The position numbers and the translations under genes were made by a program. This document shows, in pieces, positions 58,029-64,000 of a DNA stretch of 64,000 nt; position 1 is the stretch's first letter; every line of letters starts with the position of its first letter. The notes beneath the pieces are model-generated. The model had not been told where the DNA came from, made no database searches, and saw only the letters and a list, made by a program, of their open reading frames with translations. This DNA is from Cladobotryum mycophilum. Taxonomy: Eukaryota; Ascomycota; Sordariomycetes; Hypocreales; Hypocreaceae. The stretch covers positions 4,092,001-4,156,000 of the forward strand of contig CM071591.1 of NCBI GenBank assembly GCA_036429605.1, given 5' to 3'.

Positions 58029-61000
58029 ATGAAGTCAACTACCCTCGCTCTTCTGGCGTTTACCGCCAGCTTCGAGCGAGTTGCCGCTCATGTAAGTTCA
58101 ATATCTATAACCAATGCAGCTTAACGATCGTGGCTGATCTAACTCTTCATAGTACAACCCTGGCGATAACTGGAAGAATGCAGATCCTTACCAGTTTCCT
58201 GGCTCAATCACCACTCACTGTGCCCCTGGGCAAGAGAGCGGTTGGGACTGGAGCGATCTTGGCCTCGGTCAAGTTGGCAACTATGGCGGATTCGATTTCA
58301 GCGGCTGGACCTGCGAGAACGAGTTTGGAAAGCGAGAAAGCCATCTGAATGTCCGACACTTTGGCACAGTCGGTCGCTCCATTGTGGGCGACTGCTCTTC
58401 TGACAAGAGTAGCACTCCATCCATCTCAGGCCCTGGCACCTTCTCCGTTGATCGGTTCGAGATCTCGACCGAGTTTGATGCTCGTCTCGAGTTCCACTAC
58501 GACATGCCTGATGGATCTACCTGCAAGCAGTCTGTACCATGCTCCTCTCAGGGAACCACTGTCCAAAACACCCAGTGTGGTGGCGCTACCGCAGTTCACA
58601 TCGTCTATCCCTCAAACCCTGAGCAGCCAAAGGAGACTTGCCGAACCAAGATCCACAAGATCTGGTTCCACTGCGGCAGTGGCAGTCAGCCTAGCCAGCC
58701 CTCATACCCAATCCCTCCTGTTCACACCAAGTATCCTGCCACCCCTACCGATACTCCATGTGAAACGACCACCGAAGTTGTCAAGACGACTACTGCGCAG
58801 GGAAGCCAGCCAACTAAGCCTGGCCAGGACACTACTACAGACTATCAGAGCACAGCACCACACGGCACCTCTTCTGCTGATGCTACCTCGCCCTCTCAGA
58901 CTGCTTCTGAGTCGTTGCCTCCATCTGGTACTACATCAGGCGCTGGCACTACAACTGCTCCTGGCGAGTCCTCATACCCAACCACTGATATTCCTTGTGA
59001 GACCGACACCACATCTGGCTCTGAGACTGCACCAGCTTCCCAGACAACTCCCTATGGATCTCAGTCATCCTCTTGGTCTAGCACATCAGTTGAGAGTAAC
59101 TCGGCCCCTGAATCAGCCACTTCCTCTGGTTCACGGCCACCATACGGTTCTAGCTCTACTACTGATGACTCATGGTCTGCAACCACCACTGGTAACTCGG
59201 GTTCTGCGACCACCACTGGTCCTCATGAGACTCCCTACCCAACAACTGATGTCCCTTGCGAGACGACCGCAACTGGCAATGAGTCCTCTGCTCCCTACGA
59301 GACCACCACAGCAGCACACGGCACAACTGCCTCCTCTGGTTCCCAGCCACCATACGGATCTAGCTCTACCACCGATAACTCAGGCTCTGGAACCACCACC
59401 GGTAACTCGGGTTATGCGACCACCACTGGCCCCCATGAGACTTCCTACCCAACAACTGATGTTCCATGTGAGACGACCACAACTGAGGGTTCATCTCCAT
59501 CCGGGACCACCTCAGCCGAGGGTACAACCGCCTCTTCTGGATCTCAGCCACCATACGGATCTAGTTCTGCCGATGCCACTTCAACCTACGGCACAACTAC
59601 TCCATATGAGTCTCTGCCACCGTCTGGAACTACCTCGGGCTCCGAGGCCACCACTGGCCCTTACGAGACCCCGTATCCCACTTCCGATGAACCATGCGAT
59701 ACCACCACAACTGGCGGTTCGTCTCCATCCGAGACAACTGGCACTGGTTCTGGTACTGAGACTTTGCCTCCTTACGCAACTACATCAGATGCTCTGACAA
59801 CTGCTTCTTCTGGTTCTCAACCTCCCTACGGATCTAGCTCAGCCGGCGCTACCTCTGATTATCAAGTTACCACTACCTCTGGCTCCCAACCACCATACGG
59901 TTCTGGCACTGCATCTGAGACTTCGCCGGCTTCTGAGACGACTCCCTCCGAATCTCAGCCGCCATATGGAACTTCCAGCGCTACCGACGCTACAACTGCC
60001 ACTGGTGAGACTCCTTACCCGACCTCGGACGTCCCCTGCGATACAACTTCTGGGTACGGAACCTCATCCCCACAAGAGACTACCAGTAGCTACGAGGCCC
60101 AGCCTACATCTGATATTACCGTGACATATAAGACGACAGCTACGTCTTACGAGACTGTACCTCCCTATGAGTCCACTGCGTATGACACAACGACTGCTGC
60201 CACTGAGACTCAGCCGCCTTATGGCTCAAGCTCTACTGGTGTGCCACCGTATGGAACAACTACAGAGTTTGGCTGGTCGACTCCTTCTCAATCCCTGCCT
60301 CCTTACGAGACTACGACAGACTATACCGCTCCTCCCTACAGCACCGGTACTACTGCGTCCGATGAGACTACGGCTTGGGAGACCTCCACCGGTCTCACTT
60401 ACACCGGTACTGGTGGCTCCGGCCCAGAGACGACAGCAACCAACACTGCATCTTCATACAGCAGCGGCACCACGGGCTCCGAGGGAACCACATCGGCATG
60501 GACCGCACCCCCTTATAGCACCGGTGTTACAGCATCTGATCAGACTACATACACTGCGCCTCCTTATAGCAGTGGCACTACGGCCACTGGCGGAAACTCC
60601 TTGCCATATGAGACGTCTAGCGTTCAAACTTATACTGGAACCTCAGGAATTGAGGCTACAGTTACGGAAGTCATCACCACGTACACAACTACATACGAGA
60701 CTACCTCAACTGTGTTCACAACCTCTGTGCACACCATCACTAGCTGTGCGCCTGAGATTACAAACTGCCCCGTCAGGTCTGGATCGCCTGTCACCACCAC
60801 TGTCACCGTTGCTGTCAGCACGACCATCTGCCCTGTCACTGAGACCCGCACTGCGACTCACACCAAGCCTTATGTTGTCACCCCCTGCGCAAACCACTAC
60901 AGTTGCCTCCTCTACCTCGCCTAGCAGCCCTGAGTCCACTCTGCCTTGCCCAGCTGTTCTCCCCAAGTGTTTGAACACTTGGCTTCACATCAAGGAGGAG

Positions 61001-61648
61001 TGCAAGGACAACACTGATGCTGCTTGCTACTGTCCCAACAAGGAATTTGTTGAGAAGATCTTCCAATGCGTTTACTCTTACGGTGCCAACGACGATGAGA
61101 TCTCAGAGGCCATCACCTTCTTCCAGGGTGTTTGCGCTCCCTATGCTCCCCAGAACCCTGCCATCGTCACTGGTGCTGAGCCTTACTCGTCCATCATTGC
61201 CCCTACTGCTACGCCCACTGCTGGCGACTACACCACGATTGTTGTCATTGCCACCGTCACCGAGCCTTGCGTCTCCGAGGGCTCTACCATCCCAGGTAGC
61301 AGCACCACTAAGTATATCTCGACTCAGTTCACCGCCCCTCAAGTCACTTTCGCCCCGACTCCTGCGCCGGCCAACCCTTCTGCCACTGGTGTCCCTGCAA
61401 CTGAAGGTGTTCCATCTGCTACCGGCATTATTCCTGCACCTGTCGAGTCTGCCCCGTCAGTTACCTATGTTACCTCCCCTCCCCCTGATGGTAGCCCGAC
61501 CTTCATCGTCACTGCCCCTGCTCCTACTGGCACCGGTGCCGTCCCCTTCCCTCCCAGCAACACAGTCGTACCCATTAACAGCGCTGGCCGTCTCAGCTCC
61601 AGCGTGGGCCTGGGTCTCGCCGTCATGGCTGCCATGCTTGTCCTATAA
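58029..61648 (+). CDS. Large Thr/Ser-rich GPI-anchored cell-wall mucin with CFEM-like module
   Basis: Predicted O-glycosylated wall or adhesion protein. Exons 58029-58091 and 58153-61648. Signal peptide MKSTTLALLAFTASFERVAA; an N-terminal domain of about 200 residues with spaced cysteines (GSITTHCAPGQ, WTCENEFG, GDCSSD, CKQSVPCSS), family unknown to me; then about 600 residues of repeats, including six copies of a YPTTDxPCETT-type unit and many SQPPYGSSS units; a VTEVITTYTTT block typical of fungal adhesins; then a CFEM-like module (about 950-1012) with seven of the usual eight cysteines (LPCPAVLPKCL, DAACYC, FQC, GVC); finally a hydrophobic GPI end (SVGLGLAVMAAMLVL). The reading frame changes at C5 60881-60885; removing one C joins the repeats to the CFEM part, about 1185 residues in all. 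Confidence 0.85.
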
Positions 61649-64000
61649 AACCACAAGCTTGCTAGGATATGCCCCCTGTTATTATACACCAGCACTGGTA
61701 ACTTTTTGTACTTTTTATCACGTCTCCTTCAAATTGTTTATGGGAGAACCCCTCTGAGAGGAATGACGCATGTAGCGCTGATTGCTTCTTGAGATGTATG
61801 TATACACAGGATTTAGGTAGAAATGTGCCCTCCGAGGCAGAGAAATATTATTCTTATGATCACTAAAATGCTTGCTTAAATCAGTAAACGATGTTTAGTG
61901 GATGAGCGACGCCATTACTTCGGGGCTTGATGAACATTACCTGACATCTTGTTATTTTAGCCTTGGTTTCTTTTGTTGTTGACGATCGTGAAAATTATAA
62001 CTTCTGCCTCTGATGGCACCGGAGTTCCGATGCGACATGCTCTTTCACGGAGACACGGTGTTGCCCGAGGATCACTAGGTCGGGCTTCTTCTTGGACTTG
62101 GGGCAAATCAACAGCTGATTGCTGAAATCAGGTGCGGAAATGCTTGGAATTAATTTAAAAGATGCTCTCTCCTGATCTGCTACCCATTTATGGAGTTCTT
62201 TGACTCATTTCATGTATCTCTCTGCCAGACTTGGGGATGCCGACGGTGAAATGGAGCCGTGTGTTCGTTATGCTCATGCTTTTTGGTAGCTGCAGATAAT
62301 CGGTAGATGTTGAAGTGATTTTCGTCGTTGTAGTAAACTGTTTATGACCAAGTACAGGGTGTCTCTGTGGGCCAGGATGAGGACCAGCCACATATAACAT
62401 GCATTGACGCCTCCTGAGAAAACCATCCTAGCTGCTCATCTGCTCAAGGGCAAGATCTCGGCTTCAGCCTCAGAGCATGTGATTGAGAAATGGCACAAGA
62501 TTGCCAATAGTACATCTTTGCTGGCGATGCCACTAATCCCGACCATGGCAGGCCCTAGCAGCCAAGGTTAGGAAAGTAAAGCAAATTATCATAGAGGCAA
62601 GGTCTAGGACAGCTAGAAATGGGCGATTCTTCTTCTTCGAACATTCCTCTGGCTTTGTGGCCATCACAAGCATCATATTTGCTTCAATGATTGCATCTTC
62701 TTGATGGGTGACGGTATCTTCTGGTTAGAGGTGTGCTGTTGGGGTTGTGGGGTCTCCTATTTGTTTGTGCTTAACATGATTTTCTTTCTCTGACGTAATA
62801 GGACTCAAGATGCTTCATAATATCGCAATCAGTTGATGGAGTCTTTGGCTAATGCCACCTATGCAGCTCCCATTGACTTCCAATTGTGTTCTCTGTGGCC
62901 ATGTTTAAAGCCCGTTCTCGTAAAGTTGCTAATAGCACCGACAACTCCACATGGTGGTAGCATCCTCTTGGATGACCCATCGAGAGAATGTAGAATGTCT
63001 ATGCCGCCGAGCTGGATTGCCTTGATAGACAGACGGACAGGGCTGCGCGAGCCAGTGCAAGACATTTGAACAATTGGGACTCAGCATCTTCCAACTCCCT
63101 TCTTTGGTAGACTGGCCTTGTTAACAGAGACGGCGAAGTTAACGGTGCCGATTAGCATAAAAGGCTTCTGCAGTACAAGCCACGGTATATGAGCTCTTCA
63201 ACAGCCACTGGTCGTAGATCTCAGATCTCGTGTTATGTTGATAAGGCTGCTGATAATTGCCCCTACTGGCTTGGGCACTCGGGCAGTATAACGCCTCTGC
63301 TGTCGGGTTGCTGGTATTACCATAGCTATAATCATTGAGGGATTGAATGTGCTAGCTCAACCGAATATACAGAAAATATTTTCTGTGCCGAACTGCGAGA
63401 TGAGGCCACGGGCTTTGGGATCTCGGTGTCACACGTATGGATAGCGATCCACAGACGCATTGCCGACACTTTCATTAAAGATTGACATTCTTGATGAGTC
63501 ATGACTAAAGACGGCATTGTTGTCCCCCACCGATTAAACAGCAGGGTGTTGGTTGACGAGGCCCATGTTTTGACTTCCAAATAGATTGCCAGAGAAGCAA
63601 GCTCAGGATGATGGGACGGCACTTGGGTCCCGGGCTGTTTGAAGCTTCCAGAACCCGATGATTCGAGCATAGAAACCCACTGAATGTTGACCAAAACAGT
63701 TTTCTTGGTCTGCGGGGAATTGGCCATTGTAGGCGGGAGAGAGTCATCTCCTGTTTGACAGTCAGATTTCGAGACCAGCAAGCCGTGCTGCACAGCTACA
63801 TACCTGATGCAAAGAGCCACTGAGGGCGTAGACCATCATAGCCTTTTTCTTCTTGCTAATTTAAAGGTTTTAATAAATGTCGGGCATCAATCGATATCCC
63901 CTAGATGTTAAGATTGGCTTGGGTATATTGAGCGGTCGTTAACCTTGACATCGACGATGGCCAGCCGCCGAATCATGGTTTCAGAAGTTAAGCGCCACTA
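61649..64000. other. 2.35-kb right end without recognised genes
   Basis: Downstream of the mucin there are only short frames. A minus-strand region at 63505-63830 could encode a small spliced protein (GTATGT donor near 63798, ACAG acceptor near 63749), but the two candidate second-exon frames cannot be chosen between and neither resembles a known family. No rRNA or tRNA gene is recognised up to the edge. Confidence 0.4.

Noticed and set aside
4401..60885. Programmed ribosomal frameshifting at C/G runs
   Set aside because: Four breaks would need -1 and one +1, in unrelated genes, with no shared downstream structure apparent; sequencing error is simpler.
63332..63820. 162-codon minus-strand frame as a gene
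   Set aside because: Another frame gives an equally plausible spliced product, neither has a known domain, and the region lies near the window edge without context.
63900..64000. Partial 5S rRNA or tRNA at the right edge
   Set aside because: Short matches such as GTTAAGC are not accompanied by the rest of the conserved structure.

Overview
The window is nuclear DNA of a filamentous ascomycete. Genes carry 1-5 short GT-AG introns (about 49-129 bases) with internal CTAAC/CTGAC-like branch sites. There are fungus-specific families (Zn2Cys6 regulator, Git3-type receptor, GH71 alpha-1,3-glucanase, GPI-anchored aspartyl protease, CFEM mucin). The spacers hold the TACCTAGGTA and TACGGAGTA motifs common in Sordariomycetes. 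A sordariomycete, perhaps Hypocreales, is my inference; no rRNA or tRNA gene was recognised that could fix it.

Layout. 1-3.1 kb: housekeeping pair, sec21 (gamma-COP, minus, running off the left edge) and atp12 (plus), sharing a divergent spacer. 3.3-16.7 kb: a tight metabolic block with a Zn2Cys6 regulator, a Baeyer-Villiger-type flavin monooxygenase, a membrane-anchored short-chain dehydrogenase, an HSL-type alpha/beta hydrolase with a hydrophobic N-terminus, and a D-amino-acid oxidase. The dehydrogenase, monooxygenase and hydrolase are the three activities needed to turn an alcohol into a ketone, an ester or lactone, and finally an acid plus alcohol. 19.0-24.2 kb: a GPI-anchored aspartyl protease and an acyl-CoA ligase with a peroxisomal C-terminus (AKL). 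24.8-25.3 kb: a small secreted-protein gene with no visible ATG.

25.3-35.4 kb is an accessory, repeat-type region. It holds decayed fragments of the RecQ/telomere-linked-helicase-like repetitive family on both strands, a diverged tandem duplication of about 510 bases with transition-rich differences between copies, and two minisatellites. A Git3-type GPCR follows (35.4-37.0 kb), then a desert of about 8 kb without recognisable genes.

45.3-53.3 kb: an APH-fold phosphotransferase-like gene, vms1 (ribosome-quality-control peptidyl-tRNA hydrolase, whose first exon lies upstream of its long ORF) and a five-exon GH71 glucanase. 54.3-54.8 kb: an uncertain small gene. 58.0-61.6 kb: a large Thr/Ser-rich GPI-anchored mucin with a CFEM-like module. 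The last 2.3 kb has nothing convincing.

The most important technical point for any reader: four otherwise well-preserved genes contain five frame breaks, each at a run of five or six C/G. Four breaks lack one base and one has a base too many. This looks like homopolymer-length error in the assembly, and the genes are best treated as intact until reads are checked.
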